This document shows, piece after piece, positions 44,891-54,818 of a stretch of 64,000 nucleotides of DNA. The stretch is from Pseudomonas sp. H1h (GTDB taxonomy: Bacteria > Pseudomonadota > Gammaproteobacteria > Pseudomonadales > Pseudomonadaceae): assembly GCF_000633255.1 (NCBI RefSeq), contig NZ_AYMJ01000018.1, positions 372,001 to 436,000 on the forward strand. Reading direction: 5' to 3'. Within the stretch, counting starts at the first letter, position 1; the number at the start of each line of letters is the position of its first letter. The translations under genes and the position numbers were made by a program. Below the pieces are notes generated by a model that saw only the letters and a program-made list of their open reading frames with translations, ran no database searches and was not told the origin of the DNA.

Positions 44891-47179
44891 ATGGCACTGG
44901 CCCATTCCCTCGGATTTCCGCGCATCGGTCGCGACCGCGAACTGAAGAAGGCGCAAGAGGCGTTCTGGAAAGGAGAACTGAACGAGGCCGGCCTGCGTGA
45001 GGTGGGTCGTGAGCTGCGCAAGGCCCACTGGGACCTGCAGAAAAACGCCGGCATCGAACTGCTGCCGGTGGGCGATTTCGCCTGGTACGACCAGGTGCTC
45101 ACCCACTCGCTGATGTTCGGCGTGATCCCCGAGCGCTTCCGACCGCACGACGGCAAGGCCACGCTGCAAACCCTGTTCGGCATGGCCCGTGGCGTCAGCG
45201 ACAGTTGCTGCGGCGGTGCCCACGCTCAGGAAATGACCAAGTGGTTCGACACCAACTACCACTACCTGGTCCCGGAATTCAGCGCCGATCAGCAGTTTCA
45301 GCTTGGCTGGGAACAGTTGTTCGAAGAAGTCGAAGAGGCCCGGGCATTGGGTCACAACGTCAAGCCAGTGATCATCGGCCCGCTGACTTACCTGTGGCTG
45401 GGCAAGGCCAAAGGCGCCGAATTCGACAAGCTGGAATTGCTGGATCGTTTGCTGCCGCTGTACGGGCAGATCTTCGCCCGTCTTGCCGCGCTTGGTGTTG
45501 AGTGGGTACAGATCGACGAGCCGATTCTGGTACTCGATCTACCGCAGGACTGGAAGAACGCCTTCGAACGCGCCTACAACCAGATTCAGCGTGATCCGCT
45601 GAAGAAGCTGGTTGCCACCTACTTCGGTGGTCTGGAAGAAAACCTCGGTCTGGCCGCCAATTTGCCGGTCGATGGCCTGCACATTGATCTGGTGCGCGCA
45701 CCGGAGCAGTACCCGACCATCCTTGATCGTCTGCCGGCCTATAAAGTGTTGTCGCTGGGTGTGGTCAATGGTCGTAACGTCTGGCGCTGCGATCTGGAAA
45801 GCGCCCTCGTTACCTTGCAGCATGCGCATGAGCGTCTGGGTGATCGTCTGTGGGTCGCGCCATCGTGCTCGTTGCTGCACAGCCCGGTGGACCTTGGCCG
45901 CGAAGACCAACTCGATGCCGAACTGAAAAGCTGGCTGGCGTTCGCCGTACAGAAGTGCGAAGAGGTGGCTGTTCTGACGCAAGCGGTCAACCAGCCGGAA
46001 GCACCCAACGTGCTGCGTGCATTGACTCAAAGCCGCTCGGTTCAGGCGGCTCGCGCCGCTTCCCCCCGTATTCACAAACCTGCCGTCCAGGCGCGTGTTG
46101 CCGCGATCACGGGCAAAGACAGCCAGCGCCAGTCGCCGTTTACCCGGCGCATCGGCAAACAACGCGCCAGGCTCGACTTGCCACTGTTCCCGACGACCAC
46201 CATCGGTTCGTTTCCGCAGACCGCTTCGATTCGTCTGGCGCGCCAGTCATTCAAGCAGGGCAAGCTGAGCGAAGCCGAATACACCGAAGCCATGTACAGC
46301 GAAATCCGCCACGCCGTGGAAATCCAGGAGCAACTGGGGCTCGATGTACTGGTGCATGGTGAAGCCGAACGCAACGACATGGTCGAGTACTTCGCCGAGC
46401 AACTGGACGGCTACGTGTTCACTCGTTTCGGCTGGGTGCAGAGCTACGGTTCGCGCTGCGTCAAACCGGCGGTGATCTTTGGCGATCTGAGTCGTCCGAA
46501 GGCCATGACTGTGGAGTGGATCCGCTACGCCCAAGGCCTGACCAACAAGGTCATGAAAGGCATGCTGACCGGCCCCGTGACCATGCTGATGTGGTCGTTT
46601 CCCCGCGAAGACGTGTCCCGTGAAATCCAGGCTCGCCAACTGGCGTTGGCGATCCGTGATGAGGTGGTGGATCTGGAAGCCGCCGGGATCAAGATCGTGC
46701 AGATCGACGAAGCCGCGTTCCGCGAAGGTTTGCCATTGCGTCGGGCGCAGTGGCAGCACTATCTGGACTGGGCCACCGAAGTATTCCGCCTGTGCGCTTG
46801 CGGCGTGCGTGACGAAACCCAGATCCACACTCACATGTGCTACAGCGAGTTCAACGATGTGATCGAGTCCATCGCCGCGATGGACGCCGACGTGATCACC
46901 ATCGAAACCTCGCGCTCGGACATGGAACTGCTCGATGCTTTCGAAGCCTTCGCCTACCCGAACGAGATCGGCCCGGGCGTCTACGACATCCACTCGCCAC
47001 GCGTCCCGGATGCCTCGGAAATGGCCAACCTGCTGCGCAAGGCCGCCCAGCGGATTCCGGCAGAGCGGCTGTGGGTCAACCCGGACTGCGGCCTGAAAAC
47101 TCGTGGCTGGCCGGAGACTGAAGCGGCGCTGGTGCACATGGTCACCGCCGCTCGCCAACTACGCAAAGAACTGGCTTGA
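44891..47179 (+). CDS. metE: Cobalamin-independent methionine synthase MetE
   Basis: 762 aa from ATG 44891, the standard MetE length; GGAG lies 10 bases upstream. N-terminal half begins [23 protein letters not shown]. The catalytic half has [16 protein letters not shown], the folate-binding [16 protein letters not shown], and zinc ligands in HMCYSEFND (His, Cys) and [12 protein letters not shown] (Cys). Transfers methyl from 5-methyl-THF-triglutamate to homocysteine. Divergent from the transsulfuration operon, so homocysteine use in both directions is encoded back to back. Confidence 0.96.
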   Translation: MALAHSLGFPRIGRDRELKKAQEAFWKGELNEAGLREVGRELRKAHWDLQKNAGIELLPVGDFAWYDQVLTHSLMFGVIPERFRPHDGKATLQTLFGMARGVSDSCCGGAHAQEMTKWFDTNYHYLVPEFSADQQFQLGWEQLFEEVEEARALGHNVKPVIIGPLTYLWLGKAKGAEFDKLELLDRLLPLYGQIFARLAALGVEWVQIDEPILVLDLPQDWKNAFERAYNQIQRDPLKKLVATYFGGLEENLGLAANLPVDGLHIDLVRAPEQYPTILDRLPAYKVLSLGVVNGRNVWRCDLESALVTLQHAHERLGDRLWVAPSCSLLHSPVDLGREDQLDAELKSWLAFAVQKCEEVAVLTQAVNQPEAPNVLRALTQSRSVQAARAASPRIHKPAVQARVAAITGKDSQRQSPFTRRIGKQRARLDLPLFPTTTIGSFPQTASIRLARQSFKQGKLSEAEYTEAMYSEIRHAVEIQEQLGLDVLVHGEAERNDMVEYFAEQLDGYVFTRFGWVQSYGSRCVKPAVIFGDLSRPKAMTVEWIRYAQGLTNKVMKGMLTGPVTMLMWSFPREDVSREIQARQLALAIRDEVVDLEAAGIKIVQIDEAAFREGLPLRRAQWQHYLDWATEVFRLCACGVRDETQIHTHMCYSEFNDVIESIAAMDADVITIETSRSDMELLDAFEAFAYPNEIGPGVYDIHSPRVPDASEMANLLRKAAQRIPAERLWVNPDCGLKTRGWPETEAALVHMVTAARQLRKELA

Positions 47180-47198
47180 AGCCCTGAGCACAATCCCC

Positions 47199-47693
47199 GT
47201 GTGGGAGCGAACCTGCTGGCGAACTCGGTGCATCAGCCAAGGATGTGTCGACTGACACTTCGCCTTCGCGAGCAAGCCCGCTCCCACAGGGGATAGTCGG
47301 TGGGTGGCGGATCTGCGGGCGGCCGGGATCAAGGGTGGGAGTGGGCTTGCTCACGAAGGGGCCGGTTGATTCAGCACGGGTGTTGGCTGATCGGACGCTT
47401 TCGCTAGCAAGCCCGCTCCCACAGGGGATAGTCGGTGGATGGCGGATCTGCGGCTGGCCGGGATCAAGGGTGGGAGTGAGTTTGCTCACGAAGGGGCCGG
47501 TTGATTCAGCGCGGGTGTTGGCTGATCGGACGCCTTCGCGAGCAAGCCCGCTCCCACAGGGAATAGTCGGTGGGTGGCGGATCTGCGGCTGGCCGGGATC
47601 AAGGGTGGGAGTGGGCTTGCTCACGAAGGGTCCGGTTGATTCAGCACGGGTGTTGGCTGATCGGACGCCTTCGCGAGCAGGCTCGCTCCCACG
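47199..47693. repeat. Tandem REP-doublet array 2 (reverse orientation)
   Basis: CTCCCACAGG boundaries recur at 47281, 47416, 47551 and 47686, an exact 135-base period. Each unit has two inverted REPs and a GATAGTCGGTGG...CGGGATCAAG spacer. Read in reverse complement it is the same unit type as arrays 1 and 3. Long open frames through it are repeat artefacts. Confidence 0.92.
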
Positions 47694-47732
47694 GGGGGTG
47701 GTGGCCATTGGGGGAGGCTGGCTCACACCGTG

Positions 47733-48668
47733 TCAGTGGCGGCTCATCAACCCGTGAAGTACGCCTAGGCGCAGCCCGGGTTCCGACGGCACCATCTGCG
47801 AAATGCCGAACACCTTGAACGCCGCCAGCATCAGCACCAGCCCGCCCGGGAGGATGCTCTGGCGATGTTTCTGCAAGCCGGCAAGCTTCAATTGCTGGAC
47901 GTCCTGCACTTTCAGCAGCAGGAGCGACAGGCGCAACAGGCCGCCATAGGTAATGCCGTCCTGGCCGAAGTCATTGAGCCGATTGGCCTTGAGCACTTTT
48001 GCCAGCATGCGTGCGGTGCCTGACGAGCCGATGGTCTGCTGCCAGCCCTGTGCGCGGTAGCGCCGGGCGACTTTCTCGAATTGCAGGATGGCGACACGCT
48101 CGGCTTCCTGCAGCGCGCCGGGAGCGATCCGTCCGTCGGGGAAATAGCGTGCGCCCAGCGTGCCGCTGCCGATGGCGATGCTTTCAGTGAGCAGCGGTTG
48201 CGTACCCTGGCCCAGAATCAGCTCGGTGGAACCACCACCGATGTCGACCACCAGCCGCAAGTCTTCGGCGCCTGCCAGCGTGTGGGTCACGCCGGCGTAC
48301 ACCAGGCGCGCCTCTTCATGGCCGCAAATGACGTCAATGGGAAAACCCAGATGCCGCTCGGCGCTGGCGAGAAACAATTGCGCATTGTCGGCCTCGCGTA
48401 CGGCGCTGGTCGCCACCGCTCGAACCCGACCCGCTTCAAAACCGCGCAGTTTTTTGCCAAACCGTGCCAGCGCCTGCCAGCCACGATCCAGGGCCATCGT
48501 GTCCAGTGCACCGCCGTCGAAACCCTCGGCCAGTCTTACCGGCTCGCGCAAGGTTTTCACCTCCTGAATCACGAAGCCCTTTCGGCTGCGAACCGACTGG
48601 CCGATCATCATTCGAAACGCGTTCGAACCCAGGTCGATGGCGGCAAACAGCGAGGCGTCTGATTTCAT
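47733..48668 (-). CDS. ppx: Exopolyphosphatase Ppx/GppA family (short form)
   Basis: 311 aa from MKSDASLFAAIDLGSNAFRMMIGQ (48668, AAGGA upstream). ASKHA phosphate motifs: IDLGSNAFRM, the catalytic Glu region GHEEARLVYAGV, and VVDIGGGSTELILG. It lacks the C-terminal HD-like domain of the 500-residue enzymes, as do other 300-residue Pseudomonas-type Ppx proteins. Hydrolyses polyphosphate or pppGpp. Confidence 0.88.
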   Translation of the reverse strand: MKSDASLFAAIDLGSNAFRMMIGQSVRSRKGFVIQEVKTLREPVRLAEGFDGGALDTMALDRGWQALARFGKKLRGFEAGRVRAVATSAVREADNAQLFLASAERHLGFPIDVICGHEEARLVYAGVTHTLAGAEDLRLVVDIGGGSTELILGQGTQPLLTESIAIGSGTLGARYFPDGRIAPGALQEAERVAILQFEKVARRYRAQGWQQTIGSSGTARMLAKVLKANRLNDFGQDGITYGGLLRLSLLLLKVQDVQQLKLAGLQKHRQSILPGGLVLMLAAFKVFGISQMVPSEPGLRLGVLHGLMSRH

Positions 48669-48846
48669 GGGAGTCCTTGCAAAACGTCCGTCGAAGGCGC
48701 AAGACGGTTTGCGAGGATTCTGCCGCTGTCTTGATGACATCCTGATGACGGGGCAGGGGCGGTTCAATGAATTTGCGGTTGTCACGACACTGTCATTATC
48801 CGGCGTCTATGCTGAGCCCAATCAATCGCGTGTTCTTAAAGTTTTT

Positions 48847-48872
48847 GCTGCCTCTTTTGGCAGCTTTTTTTT
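48847..48872 (+). terminator. Strong Rho-independent terminator with no upstream gene
   Basis: GCTGCC (48847-48852) and GGCAGC (48859-48864) around TCTTTT, followed by eight T. It points rightward, but the only gene to its left (ppx) runs the other way. It therefore ends an unannotated plus-strand transcript or attenuates the ParD-like/map operon. Confidence 0.8.
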
Positions 48873-48964
48873 GCCTGCGATTTGCCAATCCCTGCGCAAG
48901 GTTGCAATCGCCGACGGCACTTGGCTAATATACGATCCATATACACTTCGTATCGGATTCGGAT

Positions 48965-49192
48965 ATGGGCATCGTAAAGATTTCAGAAGACATGCACGAG
49001 AACCTGCGCATCTCCAGCACCGCACTCAGCCGCTCGATCAACGCGCAGGCTGAGCACTGGATGCGCATCGGCATGCTCGCCGAACTGCACCCCAACCTCG
49101 ACCACAGCGCCATTTGCCGCTTGCTGATCCGCGCCGAACAGAACGGCGGGCTGGATCTGCATCAACTGACTCAGGAAGCCGTCAGCGCATGA
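48965..49192 (+). CDS. ParD-like family protein
   Basis: 75 aa. Contains MGIVKISEDMHENLRISSTALSRSINAQAEHWMRIGMLAELHPNLDHSAICRLLIRAEQNG, a ribbon-helix-helix-like N-terminus of the ParD_like family. No ParE toxin follows; instead the gene overlaps map by ATGA (49189-49192). It might autoregulate the pair. Confidence 0.85.
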   Translation: MGIVKISEDMHENLRISSTALSRSINAQAEHWMRIGMLAELHPNLDHSAICRLLIRAEQNGGLDLHQLTQEAVSA

Positions 49193-49980
49193 GAAACCAG
49201 ATCAAGATCAACACCCCTGCCGAAATCGCCCAGTCGCGCGCTGCCGGCAAGCTGGCCGCCGAAGTACTGGCGATGCTGGTACCGCACGTCAAGGCCGGGG
49301 TGACTACCGATGAGCTGGATCGGTTGTGCAACGATTACATCGTCAATGTGCAGAAGGCGATTGCGGCCAACGTCGGTTATCACGGCTTCCCGAAAACCGT
49401 CTGTGCCTCGGTCAACGATGTTGTGTGCCATGGCATTCCCTCGGGCACACCGTTGCAGGACGGCGACATCGTCAACCTCGACATCGCGGTGATCAAGGAC
49501 GGCTGGTTCGGCGACACCAGTCGCATGTACGTGGTGGGTGAGACGACGCCTGAGGCGCAGCACCTGATCAAGACCACTTACGAGGCGATGTGCGCCGGCA
49601 TTCGCATGGTGCGCCCGGGCGCGACGCTGGGTGACATCGGCCATGCGATCCAGAGCCTGGCGGAGAAGGAAGGTTTCAGCGTGGTGCGCGAGTACTGCGG
49701 CCATGGCATTGGCAAGGTCTATCACGATGAACCGCAGATACTGCATTACGGTTTTCCCAATCAGGGCATGAAGCTCAAGGCGGGGATGATCTTCACTGTC
49801 GAGCCGATGCTCAATGCCGGCAAACGCCATGTGAAGAACATGCCGGACGGCTGGACCGTGCTGACCAAGGACGGCTCGTTGTCGGCGCAGTGGGAGCACA
49901 TGGTAGCGGTGACGGAGACGGGCTTCGAAGTGCTGACGGCATGGCCGGACGACATTGAAGGTTTCACCCCGATTAGCTGA
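49189..49980 (+). CDS. map: Type I methionine aminopeptidase
   Basis: 263 aa from the ATG overlapping the ParD-like stop. All metal ligands are recognisable: NLDIAVIKDGWFGDTSRMY (two Asp), EYCGHGIGKVYHDEP (His), FTVEPMLNAG (Glu), and SAQWEHMVAVTETG (Glu). YHGFPKTVCASVNDVVCHGIP is the substrate loop with the conserved Cys and His. Removes N-terminal Met. Pseudomonas normally carries another map copy near rpsB, so this is probably a second one (not checked). Confidence 0.94.
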   Translation: MRNQIKINTPAEIAQSRAAGKLAAEVLAMLVPHVKAGVTTDELDRLCNDYIVNVQKAIAANVGYHGFPKTVCASVNDVVCHGIPSGTPLQDGDIVNLDIAVIKDGWFGDTSRMYVVGETTPEAQHLIKTTYEAMCAGIRMVRPGATLGDIGHAIQSLAEKEGFSVVREYCGHGIGKVYHDEPQILHYGFPNQGMKLKAGMIFTVEPMLNAGKRHVKNMPDGWTVLTKDGSLSAQWEHMVAVTETGFEVLTAWPDDIEGFTPIS

Positions 49981-49993
49981 GTGCCCCAAAGAA

Positions 49994-50378
49994 CGGTGGG
50001 AGCGGGCTTGCTCGCGAAGGCGCCGGATCAGCCACCATCTTCACCAAATGACCCACCGCCTTCGTGAGCAAGCCCACTCCCATCCTTGATCCCGGTCAGC
50101 CCCGAATTCTTCATCCACCGCCTATCCCCCTGTGGGAGCGGGCTTGCTCGCGAAGGCGCCGGATCAGCCGACATCTTCAGCGGATGACACACCGCCTTCG
50201 TGAGCAAGCCCACTCCCACCCTTGATCCCGGATAGCCCCGAATTCTCCATCCACCGACGATCCCCCTGTGGGAGCGGGCTTGCTCGCGAAGGCGCCGGAT
50301 CAGCCACCATCTTCACCAAATGACACACCGCCTTCGTGAGCAAGCCCACTCCCACCCTTGATCCCGGTCAGCCCCGAA
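49994..50378. repeat. Tandem REP-doublet array 3
   Basis: Units start at 49994, 50130 and 50266, a 136-base period. The spacer (TTGATCCCGG...CGAATTC) and linker are nearly identical to array 1 at 32 kb and in the same orientation. Confidence 0.92.
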
Positions 50379-50428
50379 TTCTCCATCCACCCCTCTCACC
50401 CCAGAGTTTATTCCCTTAGCTAGACACA

Positions 50429-50514
50429 AGCGGGCTTGCTCGCGAATGCGGTGCGTCAGTCACTGTTGATGTCGAATGACACAGCGCATTCGCGAGCAAG
50501 CCCGCTCCCACAAG
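50429..50514. repeat. REP doublet
   Basis: Inverted REP pair with a different linker (GCGTCAGTCACTGTTGATG) immediately downstream of the ABC importer operon. Confidence 0.88.
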
Positions 50515-50539
50515 TGGGTTTTTGGTGTTATTGAGACCC

Positions 50540-51694
50540 TCAGTGAGCGCCGGCCGCTTTGTTGAGGTCGCTTTCAGTCCACTCGGTGTACACGCAGGCA
50601 TCGGCGGTCGCCCAGCGCACCCGCACCGCATCTGCGGCCTTGAGCGGCATGCCCGCCGCCGACAGCGCCTTCACCGTCATCGAAGTCCCGCCCGAGGTGA
50701 CCACGCTGCAAGTCTGGCTTTCTCCCAGGAACAGCACTTCCACGACCTTCGCCGACACTTCATTCCAACCCGCTGCCAACGGCTCATCATTTGCCTGTTG
50801 CACGCTCAGCGCCAGGGCCTTTTCCGGGCGCACCATCAGCAGCACATCCTGATTGGTGTGCAACCCGGCAGTCAGTCGAATCGACAGCGACTGTCCCTCA
50901 AAGCTCGCCGCTGCGTTGCCCTGTGCCTTGAGCTTGAGGAAGTTCGAGTTGCCGAGAAACGATGCGACAAACGCATTCGGCGGGTTCTGGTACAAGTCAT
51001 AACCGCTGCCCAGACCGACAATCTTGCCGTGACTGAAAATCGCGATGCGCTGCGACAGACGCATGGCTTCTTCCTGATCGTGGGTCACGTAGACGATGGT
51101 GATGCCCAGGCGTCGGTGCAGCTGGCGCAGTTCGTCCTGCAGGTCTTCCCGCAGCTTTTTGTCCAACGCACCCAGCGGTTCGTCCATCAACAGAATGCGT
51201 GGCTCGTAAACCAGCGCCCGGGCAATGGCAACCCGTTGCTGCTGACCGCCAGAGAGTTGCGAAGGGCGGCGGTGAGCGAACTGTTCCAGTTGCACCAGTT
51301 TCAACATGGCGTCGACGCGCTTGTCCCGTTCGGCGGCGGCGAGTTTGCGGATCGCCAGCGGGAAGGCGATGTTGTCGCGCACCGACAGATGCGGAAACAG
51401 CGAGTAACGCTGGAACACCATGCCGATGTCGCGCTTGTGCGGTGGCACATTGACCAGCGACTGACCGTTGACCAGGATCTCGCCGCTGCTTGGTGTTTCG
51501 AATCCGGCGAGCATCGACAGCGTGGTGCTCTTGCCCGAGCCGCTGGAGCCGAGGAACGTCAGGAACTCGCCGTCCTTGATGTCCAGCGAGATATTGTCGA
51601 CGGCGGCAAAGTCGCCGTAGTGCTTGTTCAGGTTGCGCAGGCTGACCAGGGGTTTGTCGTTCTGCTGGGATGCGTCTTTGATCACGGCACTCAT
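50540..51694 (-). CDS. Polyamine-type ABC transporter ATPase (PotA-like)
   Basis: 384 aa; AGGAG before the start. Walker A GSSGSGKSTTLSML, Q-loop FQRYSLFPHLSV, signature LSGGQQQRVAIARAL, Walker B RILLMDEPLGALD, and H-loop VYVTHDQEEA. C-terminal TOBE domain after residue 290. Last gene of the four-gene importer operon. Confidence 0.93.
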   Translation of the reverse strand: MSAVIKDASQQNDKPLVSLRNLNKHYGDFAAVDNISLDIKDGEFLTFLGSSGSGKSTTLSMLAGFETPSSGEILVNGQSLVNVPPHKRDIGMVFQRYSLFPHLSVRDNIAFPLAIRKLAAAERDKRVDAMLKLVQLEQFAHRRPSQLSGGQQQRVAIARALVYEPRILLMDEPLGALDKKLREDLQDELRQLHRRLGITIVYVTHDQEEAMRLSQRIAIFSHGKIVGLGSGYDLYQNPPNAFVASFLGNSNFLKLKAQGNAAASFEGQSLSIRLTAGLHTNQDVLLMVRPEKALALSVQQANDEPLAAGWNEVSAKVVEVLFLGESQTCSVVTSGGTSMTVKALSAAGMPLKAADAVRVRWATADACVYTEWTESDLNKAAGAH

Positions 51695-51710
51695 GTCGTA
51701 CTCCTGGCGC

Positions 51711-52520
51711 TCAAGCGCTGATTTCGTTGCGCCGGCGCAATGCGGCGGCGATCACCATGACCAAAACCGACAAGCCGATCAGCAGCGTCGAAGCGACGGC
51801 GATCACCGGTGTCAGGTCTTGGCGCAGGGTGGTCCACATTTTGACGGGAAGGGTTTGCAGGGTCGGGCTGGCCATCATCACGCTGAGCACCACTTCGTCC
51901 CACGAAACCAGAAAGGCGAAGAGGGCGCCGGCGACCATGCCCGGGCGAATCGCCGGGAAGGTCACCTTGAACACCGCTTGCAGGCGCGAGGCGCCGCAGA
52001 TCACCGCCGCATCCTCAATCGACTGATCGAACAGTTTCAGCGAGTTGATGATCGAGATGATGGTGAACGGCAGCGCGACGATCACATGGCTGACGACGAA
52101 GGCGAACATCGTCCCGGTATAACCGAGCTTGAGGAACAGCGCGTACACCGCCACGGCGATGATCACCAGCGGCACGATCATCGGCAGGGTGAACAGGCCG
52201 TAGAGCATTTCCCGGCCGGGAAAACGGCCACGTACCAGGGCGAATGCGGTCGGCAAACCGAGGGCCACGGCGCAGATCGTGGTCAGTACGGCGACCTTGA
52301 GGCTGGCCGCTGCAGCGTTCATCCAGTCGGCATTGGAGAAGAACTGGCCGTACCATTTCAGCGTCCAGCCCGGCGGCGGGAACACCAGCCACTGGGATGA
52401 GCCGAACGACAGCAGGACGATGAACACGATCGGCAACAGCAGGAACAGACCGATCAGCCCGGTGGTGGCGTAGAGGCCGAAGCGCATCCGCCGGCTCATG
52501 GCATTGGGAGTCAGGAGCAT
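51711..52520 (-). CDS. ABC transporter permease (PotC-like)
   Basis: 269 aa, six helices, GAGG before the start. EAA loop: DAAVICGASRLQAVFKVTFPAIRPGMVAG. Follows the first permease with 6 bases between coding ends. Confidence 0.92.
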   Translation of the reverse strand: MLLTPNAMSRRMRFGLYATTGLIGLFLLLPIVFIVLLSFGSSQWLVFPPPGWTLKWYGQFFSNADWMNAAAASLKVAVLTTICAVALGLPTAFALVRGRFPGREMLYGLFTLPMIVPLVIIAVAVYALFLKLGYTGTMFAFVVSHVIVALPFTIISIINSLKLFDQSIEDAAVICGASRLQAVFKVTFPAIRPGMVAGALFAFLVSWDEVVLSVMMASPTLQTLPVKMWTTLRQDLTPVIAVASTLLIGLSVLVMVIAAALRRRNEISA

Positions 52521-52526
52521 CTCGGC

Positions 52527-53468
52527 TTACCTCGCGTTGCTGGCGCCAACCGGGGATTCCGGCTGAAGCTTCAGGTAGAAGTAGAACAGCACCAGCGTGA
52601 TCGCGATCAGCAACGCGGCGCCGGCACTGGCCAGGCCCCAGTTGAGGAACGATTGCACCTGCTGAATGATGAACTCCGGCAGCATCATGTTCTGCGCTCC
52701 GCCCAGCAGCGCCGGGGTGACGTAGTAACCGAGCGACATCACGAACACCATCAACCCGCCGGACGCCAGACCCGGCCGGCACAGCGGCAGGAACACCCGG
52801 AAGAAGTTGGTCCACGGACTTGCGCCACAGATCGAGCCAGCCTGCAGGATCATCGGGTCGATGGCCTGCATCGTCGCCTGTAACGGCAGCACGATGAACG
52901 GGATCATGATGTAGCTCATGCCGATCACCACGCCGGTCAGGTTGTGCACCATTTCCAGCGGCTGATCGATAATGCCCAAGGCCATCAGCGCCTTGTTGAT
53001 CACACCGGACGCTTGCAGCAATACCAGCCACGAATAGGTGCGGGCGAGCAGGCTGGTCCACATCGACAGCAACACGATGTTGAGGATCCAGCGTCCCCAG
53101 CCGCGTGGCACCAGCGTGATTGCCCAGGCCAGCGGAAAGCCCAGCAGCAGACTGAACAGCGTCACCAGCCCGGCCACCGAAAAGGTGTTGAGCAGGACGC
53201 GGGCATACGCTGAGTTGGCGAACAATTGTTCATAGTTGCCAAGGCCCGGGATCGGTTCCAGCACACCACGCAATAGCAAGCCAATCAACGGCGCGAGAAA
53301 GAACAGGCCGAGGAACAGCAGCGCCGGTGCGAGGTTGCCGGCGCCGCGCCAGCGTTGTCTGAGGGACGGGGCTTGCTGCATCGCAACCGCCTGTTTTGCG
53401 TGGGCTGAACCGGCAGCGCTGGTAGCGCTCCCGGCGACAGAGGAGGGACGGGACGCAGTGGCCGCCAT
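52527..53468 (-). CDS. ABC transporter permease (PotB-like)
   Basis: 313 aa from MAATASRPSSV (53468), two bases after the binding-protein stop; in-frame starts at 53486 or 53495 would overlap it. A long Ala/Ser/Gln-rich N-terminus precedes six helices. EAA loop: QAGSICGASPWTNFFRVFLPLCRPGLASG. Confidence 0.88.
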   Translation of the reverse strand: MAATASRPSSVAGSATSAAGSAHAKQAVAMQQAPSLRQRWRGAGNLAPALLFLGLFFLAPLIGLLLRGVLEPIPGLGNYEQLFANSAYARVLLNTFSVAGLVTLFSLLLGFPLAWAITLVPRGWGRWILNIVLLSMWTSLLARTYSWLVLLQASGVINKALMALGIIDQPLEMVHNLTGVVIGMSYIMIPFIVLPLQATMQAIDPMILQAGSICGASPWTNFFRVFLPLCRPGLASGGLMVFVMSLGYYVTPALLGGAQNMMLPEFIIQQVQSFLNWGLASAGAALLIAITLVLFYFYLKLQPESPVGASNAR

Positions 53469-53470
53469 TT

Positions 53471-54496
53471 TTATTTGACCAGCCATTCGTTCCACCGTGT
53501 CGCGATGGCTTGACCGTTCTTGGCCCAGTACGCGAAATCAAGAGTGATCTGATCCTTAGCGTAGGCAGTCGGCAGGTTCGGGGCCAGCACCGAGTCCAGG
53601 CGCGCCACACTGTCGACGTTGACCGGGGCGTAGGCGGTCAGGTTGGAGAAGTCGGCCTGGCCTTTGGCGCTGCTGGCATTGGCTAGGAACTTCATCGCCG
53701 CGTCCTTGTTTTTCGAGCCTTTTGGAATCACCAGAATGTCGGCCATGACCAGGTTCTGTTTCCAGCTCACGCCCACCGGTGCGCCGTCTTCCTGCAGGGC
53801 GTGAATCCGGCCGTTCCAGAACTGGCCCATGCTCGCTTCACCGGAGGCCAGCAGTTGCTGCGACTGCGCGCCGCCGCCCCACCAGACGATATCTTTCTTG
53901 ATGGTGTCGAGTTTCTTGAAGGCGCGATCGAGGTCCAACGGGTAGAGCTTTTCGGCCGGCACACCGTCAGCCAGCAGCGCCAGTTCGAGCACGCCGGGGC
54001 TTGGCCATTTATACAGGGCGCGTTTGCCGGGGTAGGTCTTGGTGTCGAACAGCGCCGTCCAGTCTTGCGGCTTGGCTGCACCGAGTTTGCCTTCGTTATA
54101 GCCGAGAACGAAGGAGAAGAAGAATGAGCCGACGCCGTAGTCGCTGACGAAACGCGGGTCGATCTTGTCGCGCTGGATGACTTTGAAATCGAGGGGTTCG
54201 AGCAGGCCTTCGGCCGCGGCGCGCAGGGCGAAGTCGGCTTCGACATCAACCACGTCCCACTGCACGTTGCCGCTTTCGACCATGGCCTTGAGTTTGCCGT
54301 AGTCGGTCGGGCCGTCCTGCACCACGGTGATGCCGCTGGCCTTGCTGAATGGATCGGCCCAGGCCTGTTTCTGCGCATCCTGGGTGCTACCGCCCCAGCT
54401 GACAAAGTTCACACTCTCGGCGGCCATCGCGGCCTGGCCGGTCACGCTCAGCAGTCCCGCAAAAAGGATTGCGGTTGCAGCTTTGTTCAACACCAT
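53471..54496 (-). CDS. ABC transporter substrate-binding protein (polyamine/Fe-type)
   Basis: 341 aa with signal peptide MVLNKAATAILFAGLLSVTGQAAMA and GAGGG upstream. Mature start ESVNFVSWGGSTQDAQKQAWADPFSKASGITVVQDGPTDYGKLKAMVESG is of the PotD/extracellular solute-binding family 1 type. YKWPSPGVLELALLADGVP and MGQFWNGRIHALQEDGAPVGVSW line the cleft. It heads the importer operon, whose promoter has the GntR-type site at 54593. Confidence 0.92.
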   Translation of the reverse strand: MVLNKAATAILFAGLLSVTGQAAMAAESVNFVSWGGSTQDAQKQAWADPFSKASGITVVQDGPTDYGKLKAMVESGNVQWDVVDVEADFALRAAAEGLLEPLDFKVIQRDKIDPRFVSDYGVGSFFFSFVLGYNEGKLGAAKPQDWTALFDTKTYPGKRALYKWPSPGVLELALLADGVPAEKLYPLDLDRAFKKLDTIKKDIVWWGGGAQSQQLLASGEASMGQFWNGRIHALQEDGAPVGVSWKQNLVMADILVIPKGSKNKDAAMKFLANASSAKGQADFSNLTAYAPVNVDSVARLDSVLAPNLPTAYAKDQITLDFAYWAKNGQAIATRWNEWLVK

Positions 54497-54592
54497 TTTT
54501 ACGCCCTCATTGTTGTGTTTTTGAGCGGGCTTGCGTTGTTGCCCGCCTGTCGGGAGCAGTAGCTGGACGGTTTTTCAGGTCGCCCGGTCTAT

Positions 54593-54615
54593 GGAATATC
54601 ATATTATGGTATTCC
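54593..54615. promoter_or_regulatory. GntR-type operator, site C
   Basis: A 23-base near-perfect palindrome running GGAATATC...GGTATTCC. Its complement shares 16 consecutive bases with site B at 29174. It lies 97 bases upstream of the binding-protein start. Confidence 0.65.
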
Positions 54616-54705
54616 AAGCTTTGTGCAAGCACTTTGCCTTACCGGCTATCTGGCGAATGTGCTTTTTTTGGGGGTGTGAGATGCCGATCTGAAATGCAAA
54701 ACACT

Positions 54706-54796
54706 TGTGGGAGGGGGCTTGCTCCCGAATGCGCTCGATCATTCAACATTGATGTCGACTGATACGGAGCCTTCGGGAGCAAGCCCCCTCCCACAG
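54706..54796. repeat. REP doublet
   Basis: Inverted REP pair of the GGGAGGGGGCTTGCTCCCG variant, between the ABC operon promoter and the RibB stop. Confidence 0.9.
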
Positions 54797-54818
54797 TTGG
54801 AATTGTGTTTGGCTTCGG

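Noticed and set aside
47142-47757. Repeated protein-like frames with SRASPLPQG or PSRASPLPQG units
   Set aside because: They are translations of the tandem REP array, not genes.
49994-50378. CRISPR-like regular spacing
   Set aside because: Spacers are identical between units and each unit holds inverted REPs; no cas genes. It is a REP array.
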